Assembly (NCBI GenBank): GCA_016794625.1
Contig: JAEUGY010000070.1
Span: 62,001-126,000, forward strand
Direction of reading: 5' to 3'
DNA: 64,000 bases
From: Opitutaceae bacterium
GTDB lineage: Bacteria; Verrucomicrobiota; Verrucomicrobiia; Opitutales; Opitutaceae
The translations under genes were made by a program, and so were the position numbers. Positions 33,242-42,455 of this stretch are shown one piece after another (the first letter of the stretch is position 1; each line of letters starts with the position of its first letter). The notes under the pieces are model-generated. The model was given only the letters and a program-made list of their open reading frames with translations. It ran no database searches and was not told the DNA's origin.

Positions 33242-33975
33242 GCCGATCGCAATCCGAGTACGTCCTGCATGTCGTGCAGACCTGGCCCCCGGCCAACCAG
33301 CCAGGCAGCCGCCCGGAGGGCACCGCGCGCAAAAATGGAACGATCGGACGCCTTGTGCGTGAGCTCCAGTCGTTCACCGAGCGCAGCGAACATCACTGTG
33401 TGATCTCCCACCACGTCGCCGCCGCGCAGGGCATGAATTCCCACTTCGGTCGACGTCCGTTCTCCCGTGATGCCATGCCGACCATGTCGCAGGGCACTTT
33501 GCTCCAGCTTGCGCTCCTGCAAAATGATTTCTAGTAGGCGGGCCGCGGTGCCGGAGGGCGCATCTTTCTTAAAGCGGTGATGCATTTCGATTACCTCGGC
33601 ATCGTAGTCAGATCCCAAAACCGAGGCGGCGGTTTGCGTGAGCGCAAAGAGGAGATTGACGCCGACCGAATAGTTGCCCGCCCAAACACAGGGGATTTGC
33701 TGTGCCAGGGGCTGAAGTGCTTTCTTTTCTTCCGGGGAGTGACCTGTCGTGCCAATGACCAAGGGCTTACCGTACTGCGCGGCGAGCGTCAGGACGTCGC
33801 GCGTCGCCGCGTGAAATGAAAAGTCGATGACGACATCGCCCGCCTGGAAGGCGGTCGCCAAGGGATCACCCACGTCGACTGCCGCCGCCACGGTAATGCC
33901 TCCGGCCTGCGCGGCCGTGGCAATGGCCTGTCCCATGCGGCCGCGGGCTCCAACGATGCTGATGGATAGTGACAT
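33238..33975 (-). CDS. dapB: 4-hydroxy-tetrahydrodipicolinate reductase
   Basis: 245 aa. N-terminal Rossmann motif SIVGARGRMGQAI, the VIGTTGHSPEEK segment, catalytic EMHHRFKKDAPSGTA (His-His and the lysine) and C-terminal GDHTVMFAALGERLELTHKA are all present. It reduces the dihydrodipicolinate precursor with NAD(P)H in the lysine/diaminopimelate pathway, needed for peptidoglycan. It follows dapA by 6 bp and overlaps ruvA by 4 bp, giving an operon dapA-dapB-ruvA. Confidence 0.97.
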   Translation of the reverse strand: MSLSISIVGARGRMGQAIATAAQAGGITVAAAVDVGDPLATAFQAGDVVIDFSFHAATRDVLTLAAQYGKPLVIGTTGHSPEEKKALQPLAQQIPCVWAGNYSVGVNLLFALTQTAASVLGSDYDAEVIEMHHRFKKDAPSGTAARLLEIILQERKLEQSALRHGRHGITGERTSTEVGIHALRGGDVVGDHTVMFAALGERLELTHKASDRSIFARGALRAAAWLVGRGPGLHDMQDVLGLRSA

Positions 33976-33981
33976 GGAAGC

Positions 33982-34869
33982 TTATTTGCCAATCGCGGCC
34001 AAGGCGGCAACCAAGGCCTTTTCGTTGGCTGGCGTGATGGGACTGAGGGGCTGGCGGACCTCCGGAGTTTCAATGATGCCCGCGCGAGCCAGAGCCACCT
34101 TGATCGGCACCGGGTTCGGTTCAAGAAACAGGGCCTTGAAGGAGGGGAAGAGCTTTCGATGCAGCTTGGTCGCCCGGGCGAAATCGTTTTCGAGGGCAAG
34201 GCGGGTCAGTTGCACCACCTCTTTGGGCATCAGGTTCGAGGCCACACTGATGACGCCCTCGGCGCCGACGGACATAAAGGGAACCGTCAAGCTGTCATCG
34301 CCACTCAACACCGTGAGGTCCTTACCCAGGGCCTGCTTCAAAAGATCGACGCGCTCAACCGACCCGCCCGCCTCCTTGATCCAGCGGACATGAGGATACT
34401 TGTGGGCCAACCGTTCGACTACGGACACGCTGATCTCAATTCCGCAGCGGCCGGGAATGGAGTACAGAATGATGGGCCGATCGGTGCAATCGGCGATGGC
34501 TTCAAAATGCAGGAATAGCCCTTCCTGACTCGGCTTATTGTAGTAGGGCGCCACCACGAGCATCGCATCGGCGCCGGCTTCGTGAGACAGGCTGGTCAAC
34601 TCCATGGCTTCCCGGGTCGAGTTGGAGCCCGTACCGGCGATGACGGGAACCCGGCGCTTCGTGTGGGCGATCACCGCGCGGATGACCTCCATATGTTCCT
34701 CGTGGTCGAGGGTAGGGGATTCACCCGTGGTGCCCACCGGAACCAAGCCGTTGATCCCAGCCTTGATTTGGAACTCCACGAGTCGCTTCAGGTCGTCAAA
34801 AGCGACCTGTTGGTCCTTGAATGGCGTGATAAGCGCGGTGATGGCGCCAGTGAGGGGGCGAAGCTTCAT
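33982..34869 (-). CDS. dapA: 4-hydroxy-tetrahydrodipicolinate synthase
   Basis: 295 aa, normal length. GTTGESPTL holds the pyruvate-binding threonines, the active-site tyrosine is in IILYSIPGRCG, and the Schiff-base lysine is in WIKEAGGS. It condenses pyruvate with aspartate semialdehyde, the first step towards diaminopimelate and lysine. The lysine and tyrosine contexts are those of biosynthetic DapA, unlike the second family member at 51727, which looks catabolic. The start is divergent from pilT with 68 bp between, where a promoter for each should lie. Confidence 0.96.
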   Translation of the reverse strand: MKLRPLTGAITALITPFKDQQVAFDDLKRLVEFQIKAGINGLVPVGTTGESPTLDHEEHMEVIRAVIAHTKRRVPVIAGTGSNSTREAMELTSLSHEAGADAMLVVAPYYNKPSQEGLFLHFEAIADCTDRPIILYSIPGRCGIEISVSVVERLAHKYPHVRWIKEAGGSVERVDLLKQALGKDLTVLSGDDSLTVPFMSVGAEGVISVASNLMPKEVVQLTRLALENDFARATKLHRKLFPSFKALFLEPNPVPIKVALARAGIIETPEVRQPLSPITPANEKALVAALAAIGK

Positions 34870-34937
34870 GGAGAGATACCTTGCCGAGCAAAGCAGAGCA
34901 CTCTACCCAGAGCGCAACGTTTTTCTGCCTGCTCCTC

Positions 34938-36026
34938 ATGTCACCTCACACCGAAATCTTCAATGATCTGCTCCGGCTGGCCGTGGAAAGCGGAGCCAGC
35001 GACGTCGTCATCAAGTCAAACAAGCCCGGTTTTGTCCGTCTCTCGGGACGCCTCAAACCCGTGGACATGGACCCCATTTCGGCCACCGACGCGCAGGCGT
35101 TCGTCGATGAGCACGTGCCAAAGGTCTTCCGCAAGCGTTGGGAGGACGAAGGCCAGGTTGACTTTGCCTATTCCTCCGACGGGATCGGCCGTTTCCGTGT
35201 CAACGGATTCCATCAACGCGGCCTCGTCAGCATCGTCTTTCGTCACATCAAGAGTCGCGTGCCCAGCCTTGAGGAGCTGAGCTTGCAGGCGGAGCCCCTG
35301 CTGAAACTGGCGCAGGCCAAAGATGGCATTCTGTTGGTGTGCGGGGCGACCGGCTCCGGCAAGAGCTCCACCATGGCGGCGCTCCTGAACTGGATCAACA
35401 TGAACGCGGATCGCCACATCATCACGATTGAGGATCCGATCGAATACACGTTCCAGGACGACAAGTCGGTCTTCCAGCAGCGCGAAATCGGACTCGACGT
35501 GCTCGACTTTCACATGGCGATCAAGTCCGTGCTCCGGCAAAATCCCGACATCATTCTGATCGGCGAAATGCGGGATCGCGAGACCTTCGAAACGGCGATC
35601 AGCGCGGCGGAAACCGGGCACCTGGTGTTCTCCACCATGCACGCCGGCACCACGGCGCAGGCGTTGACCCGTTTGTTTGAGTTTTTCCCACCGGAGCAGC
35701 AGCTGCAGGCCCGGCGGCAGATCGCCGGTTCGATCCGCGGTTTCATCTGCCAGAAGCTCATCCCCGCGATCGAGGGTGGCGGCCGCTATCCGGTCAACGA
35801 AGTGCTCAACGCGGATGCCACGGTGCGGAATCTCATCCTTGAGGGGCAGTTCGAGAAGATTCAGGGATTGCTCGACAGCGGCAGCGAATCCGGGACGTAT
35901 GCGTTCAACAAGGACATTCTGCGACTCGTTAAGGCCGGCAAGATCTCCAAGGCGGACGCGCTGCGTTTCTCCCCGAACCCGCAGCAGCTCGACATGAATC
36001 TGAAGGGTATCTTCATCAAGGTGTGA
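34938..36026 (+). CDS. Type IV pilus retraction ATPase, PilT/PilU-type
   Basis: 362 aa from the ATG at 34938. The N-domain begins TEIFNDLLRLAVESGASDVVI. The Walker A GATGSGKSS is at 136-144, the Asp box IITIEDPIEYTF at 161-172, Walker B IILIGEMRD near 205-213 and the His box AAETGHLVFSTMHAGT. It hydrolyses ATP to pull pili back, at the inner face of the membrane. PilT normally has about 345 residues and PilU about 380, so either is possible. No other pilus gene is nearby; PilT genes often lie apart. The upstream extension to 34881 is not conserved. Confidence 0.92.
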   Translation: MSPHTEIFNDLLRLAVESGASDVVIKSNKPGFVRLSGRLKPVDMDPISATDAQAFVDEHVPKVFRKRWEDEGQVDFAYSSDGIGRFRVNGFHQRGLVSIVFRHIKSRVPSLEELSLQAEPLLKLAQAKDGILLVCGATGSGKSSTMAALLNWINMNADRHIITIEDPIEYTFQDDKSVFQQREIGLDVLDFHMAIKSVLRQNPDIILIGEMRDRETFETAISAAETGHLVFSTMHAGTTAQALTRLFEFFPPEQQLQARRQIAGSIRGFICQKLIPAIEGGGRYPVNEVLNADATVRNLILEGQFEKIQGLLDSGSESGTYAFNKDILRLVKAGKISKADALRFSPNPQQLDMNLKGIFIKV

Positions 36027-36031
36027 TCCAG

Positions 36032-36060
36032 GTGCGGCCCTCCCGGCGGGAGGGCTGCAC
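36032..36060. terminator. Strong hairpin between convergent pilT-like and AttH-like genes
   Basis: GTGC-G-GCCCTCCC (36032-36044) pairs with GGGAGGGC-T-GCAC (36048-36060) around a 3-base loop, giving 12 base pairs plus one G-T pair. It sits between two stops 50 bp apart. No T-tract follows on either strand, so it may act as an RNA 3' end protector or an atypical bidirectional terminator. Confidence 0.55.
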
Positions 36061-36076
36061 CCGGTCTAGACCCGAT

Positions 36077-37213
36077 CTAGAGTTTGAGCGCGCGGGCGTA
36101 TCCAGTCAGTTCCATATAGGCCGAACCGATCTCTCTTTGGTTGGCATCCAGCACCCGGCAGGCCCCCTCCCAATAGGCGATGCCGGCCAGATCGCCGGTC
36201 AATTCCTGATCCGAACGGAGGGGTTCGATGATGAACATGCGGTCCACTCCGGTCTGCGGATCTTTCGTCGTCAGTCGTATCCGGGCGGGATAGACCGCTC
36301 CCGTGGCGGGGCTCTTCCACGTGCTGAGCACTTCCCAGACGTGGGGGCTGCGCTGGGGATGCGATTCAGGTGAGACCCATTGCAGGGTCGAGGCCGGATC
36401 TTCACTTCCGTCCGTACGACGAAGGCGGTACAGCATGAGTTCGCGGGGTTCGTCCCGCAGCTGGATGCTGACCCAGTCCCATCCCACCTGATTGGCGGAG
36501 AGCTGACTGCTGCTGATTTCGTGATCCATCCAGGCCTCGCCACTCACCCGTCGCGGCGCTTCGGCTCCGAGCGTGAGCTCTCCCGTCACCTGCAGGCGCG
36601 AAAACGTCAGATAGTAGCTGGCCGCGGTGGGATCGTCTCCCTTGCGCGACACCCCCTTTTCTCCAAACACAACCAGCGGTTTGCGGGGCGTCAGGGTGAG
36701 CCGGAGCCGGGCATCCGAGCGAACTCCCCCGGACAGCTCCATCACCTCGCGCGGCTCGTCCACCAGCCGGAGCGACCAGGGGCCATTGCGCACGTCGAGG
36801 GTGGCACGCTGCGCGAACGCGTCCCAGCCGTCTCGATTGAGCCGCTCTTGGTGGAGAAAGCGGCCCGCCGCGACGTCGAGCAGCGCCATGTGAGCGAGAT
36901 GCAGCTCCGTCGTACGATCCGGCGAAGTCTGGCGGAAGAAAGTGGCTTGAAAGCCAAAGCGCTGCTTGGACTCGTCGTACAGGTGTCCCGTTACGTACCA
37001 CCACTCCAATTTGAACTCGGGATGGGCCCCATGGTCGCGAGGAAACTCAAAGGTATGGCCGGGTTGGGGCAGAGCGAAGCCATCGGCGGTGGCTTCCGGT
37101 TTGGCGGTGCCCGCTACAAGTCCGAACACGCACGCAGCCAGTCCGTGTCTCCACCATCGGAGATGACCGTGGCGACGGGGTCGGCGGTTCGACGGATTGG
37201 CGGCGGTATTCAT
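36077..37213 (-). CDS. Lipocalin-like AttH/CrtC-type protein of an ABC export unit
   Basis: 378 aa from the ATG at 37213. The start overlaps the FtsX-type permease stop by 4 bp. After a basic N-terminus and a hydrophobic signal (GLAACVFGLVAGTA) comes the AttH/carotenoid-1,2-hydratase-like double beta-barrel: FEFPRDHGAHPEFKLEWWYV near the start, then FGFQATFFRQ, HLAHMALLD, GEAWMDHEISS and GWDWVSIQLRDEPRELMLY. Family members are linked to ABC/FtsX export systems and probably bind or modify a lipid-like molecule in the envelope. Substrate unknown. The order ATPase, permease, AttH-like protein is the classical arrangement. Confidence 0.85.
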   Translation of the reverse strand: MNTAANPSNRRPRRHGHLRWWRHGLAACVFGLVAGTAKPEATADGFALPQPGHTFEFPRDHGAHPEFKLEWWYVTGHLYDESKQRFGFQATFFRQTSPDRTTELHLAHMALLDVAAGRFLHQERLNRDGWDAFAQRATLDVRNGPWSLRLVDEPREVMELSGGVRSDARLRLTLTPRKPLVVFGEKGVSRKGDDPTAASYYLTFSRLQVTGELTLGAEAPRRVSGEAWMDHEISSSQLSANQVGWDWVSIQLRDEPRELMLYRLRRTDGSEDPASTLQWVSPESHPQRSPHVWEVLSTWKSPATGAVYPARIRLTTKDPQTGVDRMFIIEPLRSDQELTGDLAGIAYWEGACRVLDANQREIGSAYMELTGYARALKL

Positions 37214-39882
37214 TCTTCGCGATCGGCGGGCAGATCGGCGCCCCAACGTCCGGCCCAGTAGCTCACCCCGGTGCCGGTCGCGATGATGGCAAGAGCCAGG
37301 CCGGCCAGCTGCCCTCGCGGCACGATGAAGCCAAGGGTCCAGCCAAAGGACTGTTTGTTGATGACGTAAATGAGGAGCCAGCCCAGGGCGAGACTCAGGA
37401 GCAGTCCGCCCAGCGCGGCGCAGAGTGACAGCGACGCGCCTTCGAACGCGGTGCTGCGGGCGATCTCTCGATGGCTCCACCCGAGCGCCCGCAGCGTCGT
37501 CAGTTCGTCGCGGCGGTCGAGCAAGACGCTGATTAGCGTGAGCCCAAGCCCGCCCACGGCGACCGCAACGCCGATGACTTCGAGCGCATACGTGATGCCA
37601 AACGTTTGGCGGAAGATGCGGAGGATTTCCGTACGCAGGGTCGCGTTGGAAAAAACCGTCAGTCCCGGATAGTTGCGCAGCAACTCCGCCCGGACCCTCG
37701 CCACATCTTCACCGGGCTTGAGGAACAGCGACAGGTTGGTGACGGCCTCCGTTCGGAACCACTGGCGAACGTGCTCCCGATCGGCCAGGACCGAACCCCG
37801 CTCATTGCCATAGTCGGCAAAAATGCCCTCCACCGTGACCGTCTTCGGTCCGGAGGGGGTGGGCAGGGTGAGTGAATCGCCCGGCTGGCGGCGGAAGCGC
37901 TCACTGAAACTCTCGCTGATGAGGACCCGATCGTGATTGGTGGCTCGATCAAAGACGGCGTCCGACCGCGGAGCAACCACCCACGGCATGCGCCGCACGA
38001 CGCGCAGTTGGGAGAGGTCGGTCGCATTGAGGGAGGTGGGCAAGCCCTCCAGCACGATAGGGAATACCACCAAGGCCATCGCCCGCTCGACCGCCGGATG
38101 CGAAGACAGGGCCGCAGTGGCGGCAGAAGAAATACGGTTCTGCGCAGACGCACTTTGTGCGCCGGCGCTCGCGAGATACAGATCCGCCTGCAATGACCGC
38201 TCGACCCATCCGCGAACGGTGTGCTCGAAGCTAGCCACGAGGATGGCCATGCCCGCGGTCATGGCAATGGCGCACAGCAGCGCGGCCACGGCGAGCCGAT
38301 GCCGGCCGGAGGGCCGTCGCAGATGACTGAGGCTGAGCAAGGCCGTGAAGGAGCGGCGACCCAGGCGGCGGGCCAGGCGGGAAACCAGGGGAAGCGTGTG
38401 ACCCCAGACCAGTCCGGCCCCGAGTATCCAGGCGAGGGCCGCCATGTATCCAGCGATCGGAAACCGCCCTCCACCTGGCCAGGGGTAGGCCGGCAACTGC
38501 GCGGCCAGAACGCCAACCCCCAGCAATCCGAGACCGGCCAGCAACTGGGTTCGCCGGGAGAACGTTCCCTGAGATGCGGCGGCGCTGCGCTGCATGACCT
38601 GCGCGGGCGGAGTACGGGCGGCGGTGCGGGCCGGCACCCAGCCGGCAATGAGGGAGGCCACCAGTCCGAGGGTCAGGCCAAGCCCGATATCCTCACCGGA
38701 CAGCGGTGCATGGTTTGCCGACGTCGCATGATAGAGCGCGTTGACGGTTCGTCCCACCGCTTCGACTGCGAATTGTGCCCCGGCCCAGCCCAGGAGAAGG
38801 CCCAACCCACCGCCCAGGAGACCAAGAACGGCCGATTCGGCCAGCCATGCCCGCCGCAACATCGACTCGGTGACTCCGAGCGACCGGAGAATGGCAATCT
38901 CCGTACGCCGCCGCACGACGGCTCCGTCAAGAGCCTGGAAAATGAGATAGAGGCCGACCAGGAGTGCGATGAGGGAAAGAATGGTGAGGTTGAGCCGAAA
39001 CGCCCGGGTCATGGTCTCCGTCGTGCTCCGTTGCGTTTCCGGTTCCACCACGGTCCAGCGCCCCCCGTCACGACCCAGATCACTCAGGATCCGCCTCGTC
39101 TCCGCACGCACCTGATCCGCACCCGCGCCGGCCTCGATCAGGATTTCAACCCGGTCAACGCGTGCCCCACGATTGAGCAAGGATTGCAGCGCGGCGAGAT
39201 CGAGCACCATCAGGGTCGGCGGGGCCTTCGGGGAGTCGGGCGACTCGGGGATCGCGCCCGCGACGTCCACGGTCACAATCCGCTCGTCGACAATCAGGTC
39301 GATTTGCTCGGGCAATTTCGTGGCGTAGTCACGACTCAACCACACGCGGGGTTTGCCCTGCAGAGCGGACCACGGTCCATCGTCTCGCGGGGGCTCCGAT
39401 CCGCCCCGGGAGTCCATCCGGCCCTCAAAGTACCCGCGATCCTGGGGACGGGCGAGGTTGGCCACGGAAATGAGATCAACGCCGAGAAGGGTGTAGGCCG
39501 GACGGCCAAAGCGTTCGGATTCGCCCGGTTCGGCGGGCCGTGACGCGCTGGCCTCGATGACCGGAATCAAATGGACCGGCCGGTCGCCGAGGGCCGCGCG
39601 CATCTCCGGGAGCACCGAGGCATCCAGCGGACCGGCCGGTGACAACACCGTGTAGTCGCTCTGGCCGGTCAGTGTTTCGGTGAAGCGGGAAAACCCCGCG
39701 ACCGCCGCCTTGTTCGCGAGTCGGATGGAAACAAACACCGCCACTCCGAGAGCGAGGAGCACCACCAAGAGTGCGGTTTGCCGTGGAGCGATCCGCGCAT
39801 GCCGCAAAGAGATGCGCGAAAGCAGCAGCAGAACGGTGGAGGACGCGCCCGGATCTGCGTCGGACTGGCGGTGGGGAGCCAT
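37210..39882 (-). CDS. ABC transporter permease with two FtsX domains (MacB/LolCE-like)
   Basis: 890 aa. A membrane segment at the N-terminus (TALLVVLLALGVAVFVSIRL) is followed by a large periplasmic domain to about residue 285. Then come membrane segments of the first FtsX domain (FRLNLTILSLIALLVGLYLIF), central segments (about 395-515), a second periplasmic domain, and the C-terminal FtsX domain (ALEVIGVAVAVGGLGLTLISV onwards). This is the long permease form in which two permease halves are fused. It couples cytoplasmic ATP hydrolysis to work on an outer-membrane or periplasmic lipid/protein substrate. It starts 3 bp after the ATPase stop. Confidence 0.9.
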   Translation of the reverse strand: MAPHRQSDADPGASSTVLLLLSRISLRHARIAPRQTALLVVLLALGVAVFVSIRLANKAAVAGFSRFTETLTGQSDYTVLSPAGPLDASVLPEMRAALGDRPVHLIPVIEASASRPAEPGESERFGRPAYTLLGVDLISVANLARPQDRGYFEGRMDSRGGSEPPRDDGPWSALQGKPRVWLSRDYATKLPEQIDLIVDERIVTVDVAGAIPESPDSPKAPPTLMVLDLAALQSLLNRGARVDRVEILIEAGAGADQVRAETRRILSDLGRDGGRWTVVEPETQRSTTETMTRAFRLNLTILSLIALLVGLYLIFQALDGAVVRRRTEIAILRSLGVTESMLRRAWLAESAVLGLLGGGLGLLLGWAGAQFAVEAVGRTVNALYHATSANHAPLSGEDIGLGLTLGLVASLIAGWVPARTAARTPPAQVMQRSAAASQGTFSRRTQLLAGLGLLGVGVLAAQLPAYPWPGGGRFPIAGYMAALAWILGAGLVWGHTLPLVSRLARRLGRRSFTALLSLSHLRRPSGRHRLAVAALLCAIAMTAGMAILVASFEHTVRGWVERSLQADLYLASAGAQSASAQNRISSAATAALSSHPAVERAMALVVFPIVLEGLPTSLNATDLSQLRVVRRMPWVVAPRSDAVFDRATNHDRVLISESFSERFRRQPGDSLTLPTPSGPKTVTVEGIFADYGNERGSVLADREHVRQWFRTEAVTNLSLFLKPGEDVARVRAELLRNYPGLTVFSNATLRTEILRIFRQTFGITYALEVIGVAVAVGGLGLTLISVLLDRRDELTTLRALGWSHREIARSTAFEGASLSLCAALGGLLLSLALGWLLIYVINKQSFGWTLGFIVPRGQLAGLALAIIATGTGVSYWAGRWGADLPADREE

Positions 39883-39885
39883 GAG

Positions 39886-40575
39886 TCAGGTCCGGATGAC
39901 CGCGCGCCCGTCCTGCAGATGAATCCGGCGATGGCAAATCGCGGCGGCTTCCTCACTGTGCGTGACGAGGATCAAGGCCGTGTGGGTTTCATCCGTCAGC
40001 TCGCGCAGTAGGTCGAGAATGATGCCCCCGTTTGCCGAATCGAGATTTCCAGTGGGCTCATCGGCAAGGATGAGGCGTGGACGATGGATGAGCGCCCGGG
40101 CGATCGCCACCCGCTGTTGTTCCCCGCCGGAGAGCTGCGAGGGCAGCGCATCCGCGCGCGGGCCCAAACCGAGGCGATCCAATGCCTGCCGGACCCGGGA
40201 GGCCCGCTCTTCCGCTTTCACACCGATCAACTGGAGTGGCATTTCGACGTTTTCCGCCGCGGTCAGCGTGGGCAGCAGATGGAAAAACTGAAAGACGGTC
40301 CCAAGCGTGCGGCGACGCAGTCGGGCGAGGGCATCGCTGGCCAGGGACTGCACCTCGACGCCATCGAGAATGACCCGCCCTGAATCAGGACGGTCCACGC
40401 CTCCGAGGCAATTGAGCAAAGTCGACTTGCCGCTGCCGGAGGGACCGGTCAGCGCAAGCCGCTCCCCAGTTGCAACCGTAAACGAGAGACGGTGGAGAAC
40501 CGTACGGGACCCGTAGGACTTGACCACCTCCTCCACACGGAGCAGGGGCTGGGAAGATTCAGGGTCGACGGGCAT
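39886..40575 (-). CDS. ABC transporter ATP-binding protein (LolD/MacB-like)
   Basis: 229 aa from the ATG at 40575; the longer frame to 40764 is not conserved. Walker A GPSGSGKST, Q-loop VFQFFHLLPTLT, signature LSGGEQQRVAIARAL, Walker B LILADEPTGNLD and the switch His (LVTHSEEAA) are all intact. It powers the FtsX-type permease encoded next. The three-gene operon (ATPase, permease, AttH-like) probably exports or extracts a lipidic molecule at the envelope. Confidence 0.93.
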   Translation of the reverse strand: MPVDPESSQPLLRVEEVVKSYGSRTVLHRLSFTVATGERLALTGPSGSGKSTLLNCLGGVDRPDSGRVILDGVEVQSLASDALARLRRRTLGTVFQFFHLLPTLTAAENVEMPLQLIGVKAEERASRVRQALDRLGLGPRADALPSQLSGGEQQRVAIARALIHRPRLILADEPTGNLDSANGGIILDLLRELTDETHTALILVTHSEEAAAICHRRIHLQDGRAVIRT

Positions 40576-40877
40576 GACCCCGCCAACAGACGGGCTTTTG
40601 CCGGTTTGCCAAGACGTTCGGCGGCTTTCCTGGGTGTCCAGGACGTAGGAAACGGAGAAACGCGTGCCGTTTCGCAGCGGCGACCCGCGCCTGACGGGCC
40701 AATCGCATTCAAGTTGTATTTCGTTCGGAGATCCGAGCGCTCGCGGTGAGATCACCCGAGCCACGGGAAACGGCGGGCCTCGTCACCGGTCAGAGGCGCG
40801 GAGCAGGACCCGAAACGTTGCGGTGAGCTCAGCCTCGCGTTTTTCTCGACGCCCGTTTGTGCTAGCCGACCTTCGCC
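40576..40877. other. 302-bp divergent intergenic region
   Basis: It lies between the ABC ATPase gene (minus) and the NtrC-type regulator gene (plus), so it must hold promoters for both. No convincing sigma-70 or sigma-54 (GG-N10-GC) promoter, palindrome or RNA structure was identified by eye. Confidence 0.4.
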
Positions 40878-42431
40878 ATGCTCGAACCCGCTGTTCCCGC
40901 CAAGACACCGACTATTCTGATCATTGATGATGATGCGGAAATCCGGTACTCCCTGACTCGCGTGTTGTCCTCGCGCCGGTGGCAGGTGGTTGAGGCCGCC
41001 AGCGGAGAGCAAGGCATTGCGGTTGTGAAAAAGTCGCCGCCGGACCTGGTCTTTCTCGACATCCGGATGGGAGGCATGAGTGGCCTGGAGGCGTTGCAGC
41101 ACATCCGTTCCGCCAACCCCAAGCAGTTGGTGGTCCTGATGACCGCCTTTGGGACCGCCCAAACCGCGATCGAGGCGATGAAGTACGGTGCGTTCGACTA
41201 CATCATGAAGCCCTTCGATCCGCAGAAGGTGCTGACGCTGGCGGACACCGCTTTGCAGGCGCATGCGGACATGCGGGCAGCGAGCGATTACAAGCCGATG
41301 CTCAACAGTGAGGACTACAAGGAGGGCATTGTTGGGTCGTCCCCCGTGATGCAGGACGTCTTCAAAGTGATTGGCCAGGTGACGGCCAGTGATGTCACGG
41401 TGATGATCACAGGAGAAAGCGGAACCGGCAAAGAGCTCGTCGCGCGGTCGATCTGGAAACACAGCCACCGGGCGGCAAAACCCTTCATTGCCGTGAACTG
41501 CGCGGCCATTCCCGACAATCTGATTGAGAGCGAGCTCTTCGGCCACGAGAAGGGCTCATTCACCGGGGCCACGGGTCAGCGACTGGGCAAGTTCGAGCTC
41601 TGTGATGGTGGCACCATCTTTCTGGACGAGATCGGGGACATGGCGCTGGCGACCCAAACCAAGATCCTCCGCGTGCTGCAGCAGGGGGAGATTCAGCGTG
41701 TGGGTGGCACCGATACCATCCGAGTCGACGTGCGCATCCTCGCGGCGACGAATAAGGAGCTTGAGGCGATGGTGAAGTCGAAGACGTTTCGCGAGGATCT
41801 CTACTATCGACTCAATGTCGTTCGCATCCGCATGCCCGCTCTGCGCGACCGCGAGGCGGACACGCCGCAAATCGTCGATTTCTGCCTGCAGAACCTGGTG
41901 AAGCAGAAGAAGGCCCGTGCGAGCAAGGTATCGCCCGAGGCGATGAGCGTGCTGGTGCGCTACCAGTGGCCCGGCAATGTGCGCGAACTGGAAAACGTCA
42001 TTTATCGCAGCGCGGTCATTGCGCAGGGAGACACGATTCTCCTCAAAGACCTGCCGGCCGAGATTCGCGATGCGGTGGGTGCGTTGCCGGGCACGCCGGC
42101 GGCGGTGGTGGCTCCGACCAGCGTCCCCACCAATCCGGCCATGGAAGCCACGCGCGTGGCCGTGGCGGAAAGTGTGGCGCTGGCTACGGCCCGGATCACC
42201 GCGGAGAGCATTGCGTCGGGTGAACCCGCGCTTTCGGTTGAGCGTGCGCTCGACTACCTCCACCACGAGCTCACTCGGGGGGACGAGCCCATTCTGGAAC
42301 GACTTGAGCGTGAAATGGTCGTCCGGGTCCTGAAGGCCGAGGAAGGCAATCAGCTGCGTGCCTCAGAGAAACTGGGCATCACCCGCGCCACGCTGCGCAA
42401 GCGGATTGAAGAGTGGGGCATCAAGCTATGA
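40878..42431 (+). CDS. Sigma-54-dependent response regulator, NtrC family
   Basis: 517 aa. Receiver domain 10-125 with DDD at 17-19, phospho-acceptor Asp61 and Lys111. AAA+ domain about 150-390 with Walker A GESGTGKE (179-186), the sigma-54-contacting loop as GSFTGA (226-231, Ser for the usual Ala), Walker [13 protein letters not shown] and the arginine-finger region. The linker (about 405-450) is Ala/Val/Thr-rich and longer than usual. The Fis-type HTH is at the C-terminus ([20 protein letters not shown]). It activates sigma-54 promoters after phosphorylation. No kinase gene is adjacent. Confidence 0.93.
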   Translation: MLEPAVPAKTPTILIIDDDAEIRYSLTRVLSSRRWQVVEAASGEQGIAVVKKSPPDLVFLDIRMGGMSGLEALQHIRSANPKQLVVLMTAFGTAQTAIEAMKYGAFDYIMKPFDPQKVLTLADTALQAHADMRAASDYKPMLNSEDYKEGIVGSSPVMQDVFKVIGQVTASDVTVMITGESGTGKELVARSIWKHSHRAAKPFIAVNCAAIPDNLIESELFGHEKGSFTGATGQRLGKFELCDGGTIFLDEIGDMALATQTKILRVLQQGEIQRVGGTDTIRVDVRILAATNKELEAMVKSKTFREDLYYRLNVVRIRMPALRDREADTPQIVDFCLQNLVKQKKARASKVSPEAMSVLVRYQWPGNVRELENVIYRSAVIAQGDTILLKDLPAEIRDAVGALPGTPAAVVAPTSVPTNPAMEATRVAVAESVALATARITAESIASGEPALSVERALDYLHHELTRGDEPILERLEREMVVRVLKAEEGNQLRASEKLGITRATLRKRIEEWGIKL

Positions 42432-42455
42432 CAACGGCCCCCCGGTTCCTTCCCA

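Noticed and set aside
38221..39543. 440-codon plus-strand frame
   Set aside because: Antisense to the FtsX-type permease; rich in Gly, Gln and Arg and without hydrophobic core or motif.
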